Assembly: GCF_000380165.1 (NCBI RefSeq)
Contig: NZ_KB904652.1
Coordinates: 62,001 to 126,000, forward strand
From: Wenjunlia vitaminophila DSM 41686
Lineage (GTDB): Bacteria > Actinomycetota > Actinomycetes > Streptomycetales > Streptomycetaceae
DNA: 64,000 nucleotides
Direction: 5' to 3'
This document shows, one piece after another, positions 26,541-37,235 of this stretch (its first letter is position 1; each line of letters begins with the position of its first letter). The notes under the pieces were generated by a model that saw nothing but the letters and a program-made list of their open reading frames with translations, made no database searches and was not told the DNA's origin. The translations under genes were made by a program, and so were the position numbers.

Positions 26541-29015
26541 TCACCGCTGAGCGCCGGACTGCCGCAGCCGGGACGGCCGGGGGAGCCCGCGCAGGGCCGC
26601 CGCGACCCGGGAGGTGCCCCGGGACCAGCGGTCGGCCGCCGCCCACCGCACCCGGGCGAGGGACCGTGGCAGGAACAGCGCCCGGAACCGGACGCGCGAC
26701 GGTGCCGCCACACCCAAGGCGGCGATGACCACGCGGACGTCCGCCGCCAGACCGGTGGGGGGTTTGGGCGCCGGTGCGTAGAGCACCTGCTCGACCGCGG
26801 TGGCCGTGCGCCGCGCCGCGTCGGCCGCGTCGCCCTCCAGAGCGCTCTCCCGAATGATCCGCGCCGCCGCCCTGCGGGGGGTCTCGCTGTGGTCCGGCAG
26901 CACGCCGAAGTCCCAGGCGGTGTCGAGCAGCTCCAGCCAGGCGGCCAGGGTCCGCGCGGTGACCAGCTCGCCGTTGTCCGGCGCCCCGCCGTTGCGACCA
27001 GTGCCCAACCGGCGGGTCCGCAGCCTCCTGCGCCACACCACGGGAAGCAGCAGCGCCAGAAACAGCAGGACCGGTCCTGCGGCCTTGGCCACCGTGGGCC
27101 AGGTCGGCGGGCCGCCGCTGCTCGAGCCGCCGGCGACCAGCGGGTCCTTGGTGGTGCACTCACCCGCGCGCTGGGCCCGGGCGTCGCAGACCGGCTCCTG
27201 GGTGGCGCCCCGGGTCGCCTCCGCTGTGGGGTCGGGCGCCGTCGTCGGAGCCGAGGTCTCGTTGTTCTCCGTCTGCTCCTGGGCGTAGTCCGGGGTGTTG
27301 CCCCGCGACGGGGTGGGCTCGAAACGCACCCAGCCGACGCCCTCGAAGTACAACTCGGGCCAGGCGTGCGCGTCCTGGAGCCCCACCGAGTAGGTGCCGT
27401 CGGAGTTCGACGTGCCGGGGACGTAGCCCACCGCCACCCTGGCCGGGATGCCCAGGGTGCGGGCCATGGCCGCCATGGTGAACGAGAAGTGGACGCAGAA
27501 GCCCTCCTTCTTCTCCAGGAAGCGCTCGATGGCCCGCTCTCCCACCCCGGAGTCCACCTCGGTGTTGTAGACGAACCTCCCGGAGCCGGTGAACCACTCC
27601 TGCAGGGCCATGGCCCGCTCGTAGTCGTTGGCCGCCCCCCGGGTGATCCGCCGGGCCTCCCGCGCCACCACGTCGGGGACGTTCCCCGGAACCTTGGTGT
27701 ACTCGTCGAGCATCCGCTTGGACGGCGGCGGCGCCCCGGCCAACTGCTCCGCGGTCGGCCTCACCACCAGGCTGCTGACCTGGTAGCTCATCCCCCCGAC
27801 GCGCTGTCCCTCGTCCCCGATGACGTTCTGGCCCAGGGGCTCGTAGCGCCAGTCGCCGCTGGCGTCCACCGCGGTCGCCGGGTAGGGCATCGGCAGGGCG
27901 TCCTGCCGGTACCAGCCGGCGGTGGCCACCGATGTGCGGATCTCTGTGCGATTGACGCCGTCCGTGAGACCGGGAGGGTCGGGCAGGACCGGTGGCAGCG
28001 ACTGGAGCTCCCGTTCCGCCGGCCGCCAGGTCGTCCCGTCGAACTCGTCCAGGGCCATGATCCGCAGGTAGACGTCCGAGTTCTCCTTGGCGCTCGTGCG
28101 GTACTTCATCACCTCGCGGTTCTGCGGCTGGTTGAGGCTGTCCTGCATGGAGACCAGCGGGTTCACCGCGATGGCCTGGCCGCCCCCCACCCCGCCGCCG
28201 CCCGGCCGGTCCGTGTCTATCACCCCGTCGCCCAGTGACGGCAGCGCCAACGGCACCAGCACGGCGATGCCCAGGGTGACCCCGGCGATCCGCCGGCCGG
28301 TGCGGACCGGGCTCCTGCTCGACCGGTCCAGCGCCGAGGCGCCGCCAGGCAGCAGACCGCGCCCCGCCGGCGCCCCACCGGAGAACACCCGACCCCACCG
28401 GGACAGCCGGTCCCGGCCGTCGGCGAGCAGGAGCGTGAGGAAACCCGCGGAACCGAGCAGGAACCACTGCCAGCGGGACTCCCCCTCGGGCGTGAGCCCC
28501 GCGGCCACCGAGTACAGGCCGAGCAGCGGAAGGCCCGCCGATGCGGCGCTGCGCAGGGTCACCGCGAGCACGTCCACCAGGAGGGCGATCAACGCCACCC
28601 CGCCGACCAGGATCAACCGGATGCCGTCGGTCACCGGCGCCGGCGTCTGGTACTGGCTGACGTCGTCGCCCCCGGTGGCCAGCAGGTCCCCGAGCCGAAC
28701 CACGGCGTCCGGGCTGGGAACGAACCCCAGCGGCGCGACGTCCCTGGCGAACCCGAAGACCAACAGCACCAGCAGGGTCACGCACTGCAACAGCACCGTG
28801 ACCGGTCGGGGCAGCGGCGCCCGTCGGCCCAGCAGGCCGACCGCGCCCTGGGCGACCACCAGCAGGGCGGCCTGCGCCAGCCAGCCGGAGGGCGACACCA
28901 GCGGGAGCAGCGCGCACCCGGTGAGGACGCTGGCCAGCGCGGCGAACGCGGTCAGCCGGACCTGGCTGCTCACATCGACCCCCGACGGGTCCAGCTCCCG
29001 GGCCGGGGGCCGCAC
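26541..29015 (-). CDS. Transglutaminase-like membrane protein (TgpA/DUF3488 type)
   Basis: An 824-residue protein. About six N-terminal membrane segments (to ~residue 250, DUF3488 region) precede an extracytoplasmic transglutaminase-like domain with Cys in EGFCVHFSFTMAAMARTLG, His in DAHAWPELYFEG and the Asp position in VRFEPTPSRG. A further membrane segment (~residue 640-660) and a cytoplasmic DUF4129-like domain follow. It forms an operon with the DUF58 and MoxR genes upstream, the usual MoxR-DUF58-transglutaminase trio. These are inferred to process or assemble an envelope protein. Start GTG 29015; GTG 28973 (VSSQVRLTA) is a reasonable alternative. Substrate unknown. Confidence 0.85.
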   Translation of the reverse strand: MRPPARELDPSGVDVSSQVRLTAFAALASVLTGCALLPLVSPSGWLAQAALLVVAQGAVGLLGRRAPLPRPVTVLLQCVTLLVLLVFGFARDVAPLGFVPSPDAVVRLGDLLATGGDDVSQYQTPAPVTDGIRLILVGGVALIALLVDVLAVTLRSAASAGLPLLGLYSVAAGLTPEGESRWQWFLLGSAGFLTLLLADGRDRLSRWGRVFSGGAPAGRGLLPGGASALDRSSRSPVRTGRRIAGVTLGIAVLVPLALPSLGDGVIDTDRPGGGGVGGGQAIAVNPLVSMQDSLNQPQNREVMKYRTSAKENSDVYLRIMALDEFDGTTWRPAERELQSLPPVLPDPPGLTDGVNRTEIRTSVATAGWYRQDALPMPYPATAVDASGDWRYEPLGQNVIGDEGQRVGGMSYQVSSLVVRPTAEQLAGAPPPSKRMLDEYTKVPGNVPDVVAREARRITRGAANDYERAMALQEWFTGSGRFVYNTEVDSGVGERAIERFLEKKEGFCVHFSFTMAAMARTLGIPARVAVGYVPGTSNSDGTYSVGLQDAHAWPELYFEGVGWVRFEPTPSRGNTPDYAQEQTENNETSAPTTAPDPTAEATRGATQEPVCDARAQRAGECTTKDPLVAGGSSSGGPPTWPTVAKAAGPVLLFLALLLPVVWRRRLRTRRLGTGRNGGAPDNGELVTARTLAAWLELLDTAWDFGVLPDHSETPRRAAARIIRESALEGDAADAARRTATAVEQVLYAPAPKPPTGLAADVRVVIAALGVAAPSRVRFRALFLPRSLARVRWAAADRWSRGTSRVAAALRGLPRPSRLRQSGAQR

Positions 29016-29094
29016 CCACCACCGCGCCGACGGGGGCCGGGTGGCGGCTCGGGCCGTCGGCGACCGGCCCCGTGCACGAGGTGTGGCGTGACGT

Positions 29095-30467
29095 TCACGG
29101 CTGGTGGTACCCCCCCTGGCCGGCCGGGACCCAACCGGCCCCGTCCTGGCGATGACGATCGGTGCGTTCCCACAGCGCGGGCAGGAAGGCCCCGGGGGTC
29201 ACCCGTTGGACGACCCACCCGGCGTCGCGGAGCCGGCCCTCCTGCTCGCCGGTCGACGTGGCGCTGGCGGCACGGAGCAGTTCCGGGACCGACCAGGCCC
29301 CGGTGTCCAGCAGGAACGCCACGGCGCCGGTGGTGCGCTGCCGCATCCGGGCCAGTATCGCTGTCTGTTCCCGGTCGAGATCGCCGACGAAGGCGATGAG
29401 CAGGCCCTCCCCGGAACCGCTGAGCGCGTCGAGCGCCCGGGAGAGCCCCGCTCCTTCGGAGTGGTCGATCACGGCCAGGGTGTCGAGCAGCAGTCCCACG
29501 CCGTCCGCGCCGCGCCCGACGCCGCCCATGTCGGACCAGTCGGTGGCCGGCACCGACTCCCCGGTGTCGGTGACCAGCCGCACGCCGTAGCCACGCTCCA
29601 GCATGTGCACCGCGGCGGAGGCGGCGGCCGAGACCGCCCACTCGAACGTCGAGTCGGGCCCCATCCCCTCGTGGGCGATCCCGCGGGTGTCGAGCAGCAC
29701 CGTGCACCGGGCCTGCCGGGGCTGCTCCTCGCGCCGCACCATCAGCTCACCGTGGTGGGCGGTGGACCGCCAGTGCACCCGGCGCAGGTCGTCGCCGCGC
29801 CGGTAGTCGCGGGGTATCACGTCGTCCTCGCCGGCCAGCGCCAACGTGCGGGTGTTGCTGTCGCCGCGCCCGGCGGACTCGCCGACGAGCCGCACCGGGG
29901 CCAGCGGCTGCACCGCCGGCACCACGGTCATGACGTCGTGGGTGTGGAAGGAACGGGACAGCTCACACATCCCGAACGGGTCACACAGCCGTAGCTGGAG
30001 CGGCCCGAGCGGGTACTTCCCGCGCAGGTCGGAACGCACCCGGTAGGCCACTTCCCGGAAGCCGCCCGGCTCCACCCGGTCCAGCACGAACCGCGGGCGG
30101 GGCCCCAGCACGTACGGCACCCGGTCCTGGAGCATCAGCAACCCGGTCGGCACCCGGGAGACGTTGTCCAACCTGAGCTGCACCCGGGCCTCGGCGCCGA
30201 CCGACACCCGGGACGGGGTCAGTCGGCGGACGGCCGCCACCTGGTACCGGGTGCGGTACAGCACGGCCGCGCACACCAGCGGCAACGCCGCGAGCAGCAG
30301 CCCCACCCGCAGCAGGTCCGGCTGCCCCAGCAGGTACGAGCACGCGGCGGCGGCGAGCCCCGCTGCGAGGAAGGAACGCCCCCGGGTGGTCAGCCCGGCG
30401 AGGGCGGTGCGCACACCGCGGAACCCCCCGCCGCCCGCCGTCCCGCCGTCCGCCTCACCGCCGTCGG

Positions 30468-30471
<4 letters not shown>
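29095..30471 (-). CDS. DUF58 domain protein (von Willebrand A-like)
   Basis: A 458-residue protein with two N-terminal membrane segments (~34-70), a beta-rich middle, and the DUF58 block YRRGDDLRRVHWRSTAHHGELMVRREEQ around residues 222-249. A vWA-like region follows (TVLLDTRGIAHEG, then FEWAVSAAASAAVHMLERGYGVRL). Such proteins act as partners of MoxR ATPases in envelope or metal-cofactor assembly. ATG 30471 overlaps the end of the MoxR gene by four bases, and the transglutaminase gene follows after ~80 bases. A Gly-rich segment near the N-terminus is variable. Confidence 0.88.
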
Positions 30472-31475
<1,004 letters not shown>

Positions 31476-31710
31476 GCGGCCCTCCTAAGGCCCGTATCAA
31501 AGGGGCCTGAGCCGCGTTCGCCGACCCGGCCCCGCCCCGAGTGCGCGCGGCCCGGCTGATCCGGGCCGCGGAGACGCTCCGTCCCGCCACGGGGTGTCCC
31601 ACCGTACGGCCGACCGACGCCACTTGCTCATTCTTGCCTGATGGCCGGCCCGCCGTCACTTGCCGCGGTGGACGGTTCCCGGGCGCGTCGTGGGCGGTGC
31701 CACCGCACCG

Positions 31711-32256
31711 TCACCCGTCGATCTCACGCAGTGATCCGGTCCGCACGTCGAACACGAATCCACGCACCACCTCGGTGTGCGGTACGAACGGGGAGGTGCG
31801 GACCCGGGCCATGGACTGGCGCACGTCCTGGTCCAGGTCGGTGAAGCTCTCCACCGCCCAGGACGGACGGATGCCGACCTCCATCTCCAGGTCCTGGCGG
31901 AAGTCCTCGGTCAGACTGAGCAGGCCACAGTCGGTGTGGTGGATCAGGATCACCGAACGGGTGCCCAGCGCCCGCTGACTGATGGTGAGCGAACGGATGG
32001 TGTCGTCGGTGACGACACCGCCGGCGTTGCGGATGACGTGACAGTCGCCCAGCTCGAGCCCGAGCAGCGCGTGGACGTCGAGCCGGGCGTCCATACAGGT
32101 GACCACGGCGACGTGGAGAACCGGACGGGCGTCCATGCCGGGGTCGGTGAACCGCTCGGCGTACTCGTGGTTCGACTTCAGCAGCCGATCGGTCACCGCG
32201 CGGTCGGCCGAATGGGCGGCGCTCTCGGGCCGCGGCTCGGGAGAAGGATTCTGCAT
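31711..32256 (-). CDS. Beta-class carbonic anhydrase
   Basis: Interconverts CO2 and bicarbonate. The zinc site is visible as CMDARLD (Cys and the Asp-Arg dyad) and HHTDCG (His and Cys). Other family blocks are HVIRNAGGVVTDDTIRSLTISQRALGT, cited here only as location near residues 73-99. A 181-residue length fits the compact actinobacterial type. TACCGT lies six bases before ATG 32256 with no Shine-Dalgarno, suggesting a leaderless transcript. It is divergent from mraZ. A homologue sits next to the division cluster in Streptomyces as well. Confidence 0.9.
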   Translation of the reverse strand: MQNPSPEPRPESAAHSADRAVTDRLLKSNHEYAERFTDPGMDARPVLHVAVVTCMDARLDVHALLGLELGDCHVIRNAGGVVTDDTIRSLTISQRALGTRSVILIHHTDCGLLSLTEDFRQDLEMEVGIRPSWAVESFTDLDQDVRQSMARVRTSPFVPHTEVVRGFVFDVRTGSLREIDG

Positions 32257-32262
32257 GGTTCA

Positions 32263-32268
32263 ACGGTA
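32263..32268 (-). promoter_or_regulatory. -10 element of the carbonic anhydrase gene
   Basis: TACCGT on the minus strand ends six bases before ATG 32256, close to the leaderless spacing seen elsewhere in the window. Confidence 0.45.
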
Positions 32269-32504
32269 GTCCGGCCCCGGAACGGAGATCAGTCCCACTA
32301 ACGGGCATACCGGTCAACTGCGAGCGCTGTGACGCATGCCACAGTCATGCGCCGGTGGACGCCGTCGGAGTGGAGGGGTGGGGACGAGCCGTTCGGGCTC
32401 CGGCGCGCCGTCCACAGCTCGCGCACGCCTCCTCGAACAACCCCTCTAACCTGCTGTTTCATCACCCAGGTGATCTATGGTCGTGCCGCTGTCTGCGGTT
32501 GACG

Positions 32505-32540
32505 GTGGGGCGCAGTGGAGTAAGGTGGCGCGAAGTGGGG
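32505..32540 (+). promoter_or_regulatory. Four GTGGNG MraZ boxes at exact 10-bp spacing
   Basis: GTGGGG (32505), GTGGAG (32515), GTGGCG (32525) and GTGGGG (32535) start every ten bases, one per helical turn. MraZ proteins bind arrays of TGGG-type repeats at this spacing upstream of their own operon. The array lies just downstream of the likely mraZ promoter, where binding would repress. Confidence 0.75.
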
Positions 32541-32710
32541 AGGCCCTCGCGCTTCCCCTGTTGTCCGTGGCGAGTCGGTCGGGAGCCGCGGCCACCCGCC
32601 TGGGTGTGGCCGTTCCCACCGGTGTTCGTCGCACTGGTGGCCGGTCGTTCCGGCGGTCGTTCGAGCGACCGCCGCTCGTGCCGACCCGTGTCCGTGTCGA
32701 AGGGGTGCCT

Positions 32711-33142
32711 GTGTTCCTGGGGACCTACGAGCCGCGGTTGGACGACAAGTGCCGGCTCGTGCTGCCGGCGAAGTTCCGGGACCAGCTCGCGGAGGGCCTA
32801 GTGATCACCAAGGGGCAGGAACACTGCCTCTGCGTGTGGCCCGCCGCGGAGTTCGCCGCGGTGACCAGGCGCATGGGCAGGGCGCCGGTCACCAGCAGGT
32901 CCGCCCGGGACTACCTGCGGGTGCTGTTCGCCGGGGCCACCGACGAGATACCGGACCGTCAGGGCCGGATCGTCATCCCCCGGGCCCTGCGCGAGTACGC
33001 CGGGCTGCGCCGGGACTGCACGGTGATCGGCGCCAACACACGCGTCGAGGTGTGGGATTCCGCGGCGTGGCGCCAGTACCTCGCGGCCCAGGACGAGACC
33101 TTCGCGGAGCTGTCGCAGGAGGTGCTTCCCGGACTACCCTGA
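32711..33142 (+). CDS. mraZ: Transcriptional regulator MraZ
   Basis: A 143-residue DNA-binding protein made of two AbrB-like (SpoVT) halves. The first begins [20 protein letters not shown] and the second has [20 protein letters not shown]; each carries the D-x3-R signature. It forms a ring and represses the division cluster. The start GTG 32711 (VFLGTYEP) matches the family N-terminus and follows AAGGGG. The frame is open another 234 bases upstream without resemblance to MraZ. It heads the division and cell wall cluster. Confidence 0.95.
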   Translation: MFLGTYEPRLDDKCRLVLPAKFRDQLAEGLVITKGQEHCLCVWPAAEFAAVTRRMGRAPVTSRSARDYLRVLFAGATDEIPDRQGRIVIPRALREYAGLRRDCTVIGANTRVEVWDSAAWRQYLAAQDETFAELSQEVLPGLP

Positions 33143-33565
33143 CCGGCTTCGGGCCGGCGACCGCGTACGTACGACTCGGCCTCCTCCCGCTCGTCAGCCT
33201 GCTGGCACACCTTCCCCGGTGCCAGCCGGCCCACTTCCCCAGGAAGAGCGGGTGGGGACCCGGTGGTACGTCCGACCGGCCGGGTGGCCCCTGGCGGTAA
33301 CGTGCCGCCGGGGGAGCATCCCGGACCCCCGGCAGGGACAGCCAGGAGCCAGTGCACCGGGCGCGCACGTCAGAAGGGCCCACATGACCTCCCACGACCC
33401 CCTTCCCCGCACACGTTCGCCGTGGGCCGCCGCCCGGGTCCTGGGCACGGCGGCGCACGGGGGTGCCCGGCGCCCCGGCTCCTGTGAACGGCCGTCCTCC
33501 GGCGGCCCCCGGGCCGGTGCCGGCGCGGTGCGGCGGGACACCGGCGGGTGGAAGGGATGCTGACG
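33143..33565 (+). other. 423-base gap between mraZ and rsmH
   Basis: GC-rich DNA with no clear terminator. The only structured content is a possible 59-codon reading frame at 33384-33563, ending just before rsmH. No recognisable RNA motif was identified; a conserved RNA (the mraW motif) is known upstream of mraW in some actinobacteria, but I could not confirm it here by eye. Confidence 0.4.
33384..33563 (+). CDS. Possible 59-residue upstream ORF coupled to rsmH
   Basis: ATG 33384 follows AGAAGGG at good spacing and reads 59 codons to a TGA two bases before GTG 33566 of rsmH. The product is basic and low-complexity (Arg, Gly, Ala, Pro), beginning [20 protein letters not shown], and is not recognised. 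It could act as an upstream ORF that sets rsmH translation by coupling, or be a chance frame in GC-rich DNA. Confidence 0.3.
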   Translation: MTSHDPLPRTRSPWAAARVLGTAAHGGARRPGSCERPSSGGPRAGAGAVRRDTGGWKGC

Positions 33566-34516
33566 GTGCCCGCCCACGTGCCCGTGATGCTCGAGCGCTG
33601 CCTGGAGGTGCTCGGCCCCGCGCTGGAGGCCCCCGGCGCCGTGGTGGTGGACGCCACCCTGGGGCTCGGCGGACACAGCGAGGCGCTGCTGGCCCGCTTC
33701 CCCGGGGTGCGGCTGGTCGCGCTCGACCGGGACCAGCAGGCGTTGGAGCTGGCCGGCAGGCGGCTGGCCCCGTACCGCGACCGCGTCCACCGCGTGCACG
33801 CCGTCTACGACGAACTGCCGCGGGTCCTCGCGGAGCTGGGCCTGCCCCGGGTGCAGGGCGTGCTGTTCGACCTCGGGGTCTCCTCCATGCAGCTCGACCG
33901 GGCCGAGCGCGGCTTCGCCTACGCCCAGGACGCGCCGCTGGACATGCGGATGGACCAGTCCACCGGGATCAGCGCCGCCGAGGTGCTCAACACGTACCCG
34001 CCGGGCGAACTGGTCCGCATCCTGCGCGGCTACGGCGAGGAGCGGTACGCCAGGAAGATCGTGGAGGCGGTGGTCCGGGAACGGGCGAGGGAGCCGTTCA
34101 CCACCAGCGCCCGCCTGGTCGAGCTGATCCGGCAGGCGCTGCCGCAGGCCGCCAAGCGCACCGGGGGGAACCCCGCCAAGCGCACCTTCCAGGCCCTGCG
34201 CATCGAGGTCAACGCCGAGCTCGCGGTGCTGGAACGGGCGATCCCGGCCGGGGTGGCGGCACTGGCCGTGGGCGGTCGCATCGCCGTGCTGTCCTACCAC
34301 TCCCTGGAGGACCGCCTGGTCAAGCAGGTGTTCGCGGCCGGTGCGGCGTCCACCGCGCCGCCCGACCTGCCCGTGGTCCCCGAGCGTTACCAGCCACGGC
34401 TCCGGCTGCTCACCCGGGGCGCCGAGCACCCGACCGCCGACGAGGTCGCCGACAACCGCAGGGCCGCGCCCGCCCGCCTGAGGGCGGCGCAGCGAGTCCG
34501 GGAGGAGCAGGTGTGA
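33566..34516 (+). CDS. rsmH: 16S rRNA (cytosine(1402)-N(4))-methyltransferase
   Basis: Methylates C1402 in the ribosomal P site (formerly MraW). The family opening [13 protein letters not shown] is followed by [14 protein letters not shown] (SAM motif I), [58 protein letters not shown] and [13 protein letters not shown]. Three in-frame starts are possible: GTG 33548, ATG 33557 and GTG 33566. I choose 33566 because GGAAGGGA lies eight bases upstream of it, whereas that motif is too near for 33557. Its 3' end overlaps ftsL in a GTGA junction. Confidence 0.93.
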   Translation: MPAHVPVMLERCLEVLGPALEAPGAVVVDATLGLGGHSEALLARFPGVRLVALDRDQQALELAGRRLAPYRDRVHRVHAVYDELPRVLAELGLPRVQGVLFDLGVSSMQLDRAERGFAYAQDAPLDMRMDQSTGISAAEVLNTYPPGELVRILRGYGEERYARKIVEAVVRERAREPFTTSARLVELIRQALPQAAKRTGGNPAKRTFQALRIEVNAELAVLERAIPAGVAALAVGGRIAVLSYHSLEDRLVKQVFAAGAASTAPPDLPVVPERYQPRLRLLTRGAEHPTADEVADNRRAAPARLRAAQRVREEQV

Positions 34517-34941
34517 CACGTGACAGGACCGGCAGGACGGCGGGCGTGTCGGGGCCGCCGCGTTCCCCCCGGACGGCCCCGGCCGTCCGGGGGAACGGCG
34601 CGCTGACCCGGCGGCTGCTGCCCTCGGGCACCACCACGGCCGCCAGGACCCCGTTCGTCGTGCTCATCGTGGTGCTGTTGGCCACCGGGCTGATCGCACT
34701 GCTGGTACTGAACTCCGCGGTCAACCAGGGCTCCTTCCAGCTCACCAAGCTGGAGAAGGAGTCCTCGGAACTGAGCGACCAGGAACAGGCGCTGCAGCAG
34801 GAGGTGGACGAGTTCTCCGACCCCCGGGCGTTGGCCAAGCGGGCCCAGGAGCTCGGCCTGGTGCCCGGCGGCAGTCCGCGGTTCCTCCACCCGGACGGCG
34901 GCGTGCGGGGCCGCCCGGACCCGTCGGCGTCCGGACAGTGA
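34513..34941 (+). CDS. ftsL: Cell division protein FtsL-like
   Basis: A 142-residue bitopic membrane protein. A Pro/Arg-rich cytoplasmic N-terminus of ~50 residues precedes one membrane segment ([20 protein letters not shown]). A coiled coil follows ([20 protein letters not shown] and onward) and ends at the typical FtsL/DivIC pattern [14 protein letters not shown]. It lies between rsmH and ftsI as expected. FtsL joins FtsQ and FtsB at the septum and activates FtsW-FtsI. GTG 34513 overlaps the rsmH stop by four bases and has GGAGGAG upstream. Confidence 0.87.
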   Translation: MTRDRTGRTAGVSGPPRSPRTAPAVRGNGALTRRLLPSGTTTAARTPFVVLIVVLLATGLIALLVLNSAVNQGSFQLTKLEKESSELSDQEQALQQEVDEFSDPRALAKRAQELGLVPGGSPRFLHPDGGVRGRPDPSASGQ

Positions 34942-34951
34942 GGAGGGTGAC

Positions 34952-37105
34952 GTGACCGAGTCGAGACCGCCGCGTCCCGGGCAGCCCGGGGGAGCCGAGG
35001 GGCGCCGGCGCACACCGGGTTCCCGCCCGGTTCCGCCCCCCGCGGGACGGTCGGGCGCGGCCCGCTCGGCGGGGCGCAGGTCCGGCGGGGAACGGTCCTC
35101 GCCGGCGGGCGGTGCCGGGCCCCGTGAGCCCCAGCCCGCCAGGCGCCCGTCCGCGCAACCCCCCCGTGCCGGCTCACCCCGTGCCCAGGGACCGCGTGCC
35201 CAGGGACCGCGCGCCGCGGCCCGCCCGGCCGCCCCCCGCCCCCGGTCCGGCTCCGCGGGCGGACGTCCCCCGCGCGCGCCGCTCGGCACCCGCCCGCTGC
35301 GCCTCGCCAACCACCGACCCCGGCTGCGGCTGATCTCCATGGGGCTGGCCATGGTGCTGGTGGTCTTCGTCGGGCGGCTGCTCCAGCTCCAGGTGGTGGA
35401 CGCCTCCGCGTACGCCGCCAAGGCAGCCGTCAACCGTTACGTCGAGGTGCCGCTGCCGGCCGACCGGGGCGCCATCACCGACCGCAACGGTGTGCGCCTG
35501 GCCACCACCGTGGACGCCTATGACATCACCGCCGACCCCTACCTGTTCACCCCCGAACAGGCCGGGACGCCGGACGCCCCGGCCCGGGCCGCCGCGCTGC
35601 TCTCGCCGGTCGTCGGGGTGGACCGGGCGACGCTGGAGAAGAAGCTGTCCACGCCGGACTCCCGCTACGTGCTGCTGGCCAGGCAACGCAGCCCGCAGGC
35701 CTGGAAGAAGATCAAGGACCTGAAGGCGTCGCTGGCCGGCGCCACGGGCGGCAACGTGCTCGCCGGCGTGTTCGCCCAGGAGCACAGCAAGCGCGTCTAC
35801 CCCGCGGGCGACCTCGCCGCCGGGGTGCTGGGGTTCGTCAACACCTCCGGCGAGGGCGGCGCCGGTCTCGAGCAGGTGCTCCAGGACAGGCTCTCCGGCA
35901 AGGACGGCAAGCGCACCAACGCCAGGGCCGGCGGGCGGCAGGTCTCGGGCGCGGGGACGCGCGAGCAGCCGGCGGTCCCGGGGGAGGACGTCGAACTCAC
36001 CCTCGACCGGGACATCCAGTGGGCCGCGCAGGACGCCATCACCCGGCAGGTGGAGGAGTCGGCGGCGGACCGCGGCTACGTCATCGTCCAGGACACCCGC
36101 ACCGGCGAGGTCCTGGCGATGGCCTCCGCACCCGGGTTCGACCCCAACGACTACGCCCGGGCGGACCCCGAACAACTGGGCAACCCCGCGCTGCAGGACG
36201 CCTACGAACCCGGCAGCGTCAGCAAGCTGATGACCATGGCCGCGGTGCTGGAGGAGGGCGTGGCCACCTGGGACACCAAGATCACCGTACCGAACACGCT
36301 GCGCCGCGCCGACCGGGTGTTCCACGACGACATCGACCACCCCACCTGGTACCTGACCCTCAACGGGGTGCTGGCCAAGTCCAGCAACCTGGGCACCATC
36401 ACCGTGGCCGAGGCGCTCGGCGGGGACCAGGCGGAGTCCAACCGCATCCTCCACCGCTACCTGCGGAAGTTCGGGATCGGGTCGAAGACGGGCGTCGGCC
36501 TGCCGGGGGAGACCCAGGGACTGCTGGCGTCCCCGGAGGACTGGAACGCCTCCCAGCAGTACACCATCCCCTTCGGACAGGGACTCTCGGTGAACGCCCT
36601 CCAGTCCACCTCGGTGTTCTCCACGGTCGCCAACGGCGGGGTGCGGGTGGAGCCGTCCCTGATCAGGGGCAGCACCGGGCCGGACGGGAAGTTCGTGCCG
36701 GCGCCCGCGCCGAAGAAGACCCGAGTGATCAGCGAGCGGAACGCGAAGACGCTCTCCCGGATGCTGGAGTCCGTGGTCGGGGACGACCAGGGGACCGGTA
36801 CCCGGGCGCAGATCCCCGGCTACCGGGTGGCGGGTAAGACCGGCACGGCCAACCGGGTGGATCCGGTCACCGGGCAGTACTCCGGTTACACGTCCTCGTT
36901 CCTGGGCTTCGCCCCCGCGGACAACCCCCGGCTCACCGTCTCCTGCGTCATCCAGAACCCCACCCGCGGCAGCTACTTCGGCGGCCAGATCTGCGGGCCG
37001 GTGTTCAAGAGGGTCATGGAGTTCTCGTTGAAGACACTGAAGGTGCCACCGACCGGAACCAAGGCGTCCGCGCTGCCGGTCGAGTTCACTCCGGGACCCG
37101 GGTGA
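34952..37105 (+). CDS. ftsI: Septal peptidoglycan transpeptidase FtsI/PBP3 (PbpB)
   Basis: A 717-residue class B penicillin-binding protein that cross-links peptidoglycan at the septum. A long disordered cytoplasmic tail (Pro/Arg/Gly, ~125 residues) precedes one membrane segment (LISMGLAMVLVVFVGRLLQL). The dimerisation domain follows (PADRGAITDRNGV). The catalytic triplet is complete: SVSK with Ser422, SSN at 477-479 and KTGTA starting at Lys629. GTG 34952 begins ten bases after ftsL, with GAGGGTGAC upstream. The very long N-terminal tail is an actinobacterial feature. It works with FtsW encoded further along. Confidence 0.95.
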   Translation: MTESRPPRPGQPGGAEGRRRTPGSRPVPPPAGRSGAARSAGRRSGGERSSPAGGAGPREPQPARRPSAQPPRAGSPRAQGPRAQGPRAAARPAAPRPRSGSAGGRPPRAPLGTRPLRLANHRPRLRLISMGLAMVLVVFVGRLLQLQVVDASAYAAKAAVNRYVEVPLPADRGAITDRNGVRLATTVDAYDITADPYLFTPEQAGTPDAPARAAALLSPVVGVDRATLEKKLSTPDSRYVLLARQRSPQAWKKIKDLKASLAGATGGNVLAGVFAQEHSKRVYPAGDLAAGVLGFVNTSGEGGAGLEQVLQDRLSGKDGKRTNARAGGRQVSGAGTREQPAVPGEDVELTLDRDIQWAAQDAITRQVEESAADRGYVIVQDTRTGEVLAMASAPGFDPNDYARADPEQLGNPALQDAYEPGSVSKLMTMAAVLEEGVATWDTKITVPNTLRRADRVFHDDIDHPTWYLTLNGVLAKSSNLGTITVAEALGGDQAESNRILHRYLRKFGIGSKTGVGLPGETQGLLASPEDWNASQQYTIPFGQGLSVNALQSTSVFSTVANGGVRVEPSLIRGSTGPDGKFVPAPAPKKTRVISERNAKTLSRMLESVVGDDQGTGTRAQIPGYRVAGKTGTANRVDPVTGQYSGYTSSFLGFAPADNPRLTVSCVIQNPTRGSYFGGQICGPVFKRVMEFSLKTLKVPPTGTKASALPVEFTPGPG

Positions 37106-37222
37106 GCTCCAGGTGACAACGGTCACACCACACGGACCCGAGGACTCCGGTTCCTCCGACCCCGGGCGGCGGACCACCCCGGGGGAGCAGCCCTGCTTTC
37201 GCGGCGAGCCCGGGCCGACCGG

Positions 37223-37228
37223 TACTCT
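37223..37228 (+). promoter_or_regulatory. Internal -10 element before murE (leaderless)
   Basis: TACTCT, then exactly seven bases, then GTG 37236. This suggests a promoter inside the cluster between ftsI and murE. No convincing -35. Confidence 0.5.
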
Positions 37229-37235
37229 CACCGCC

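Larger units (their letters stand above)
32257..32710. other. 454-base intergenic region between carbonic anhydrase and mraZ
   Basis: It holds the minus-strand -10 TACCGT (32263-32268) of the carbonic anhydrase gene. A possible plus-strand -10 TATGGT (32476-32481) serves mraZ, and four MraZ-type boxes lie at 32505-32540. The part from ~32541 to 32710 stays open in the mraZ frame. It is not conserved protein, and it is probably the 5' leader of mraZ. No tRNA or other RNA gene was recognised. Confidence 0.6.

Noticed and set aside
28087-29091. Frame opposite the transglutaminase gene
   Set aside because: No family resemblance; the opposite strand carries clear membrane and catalytic segments.
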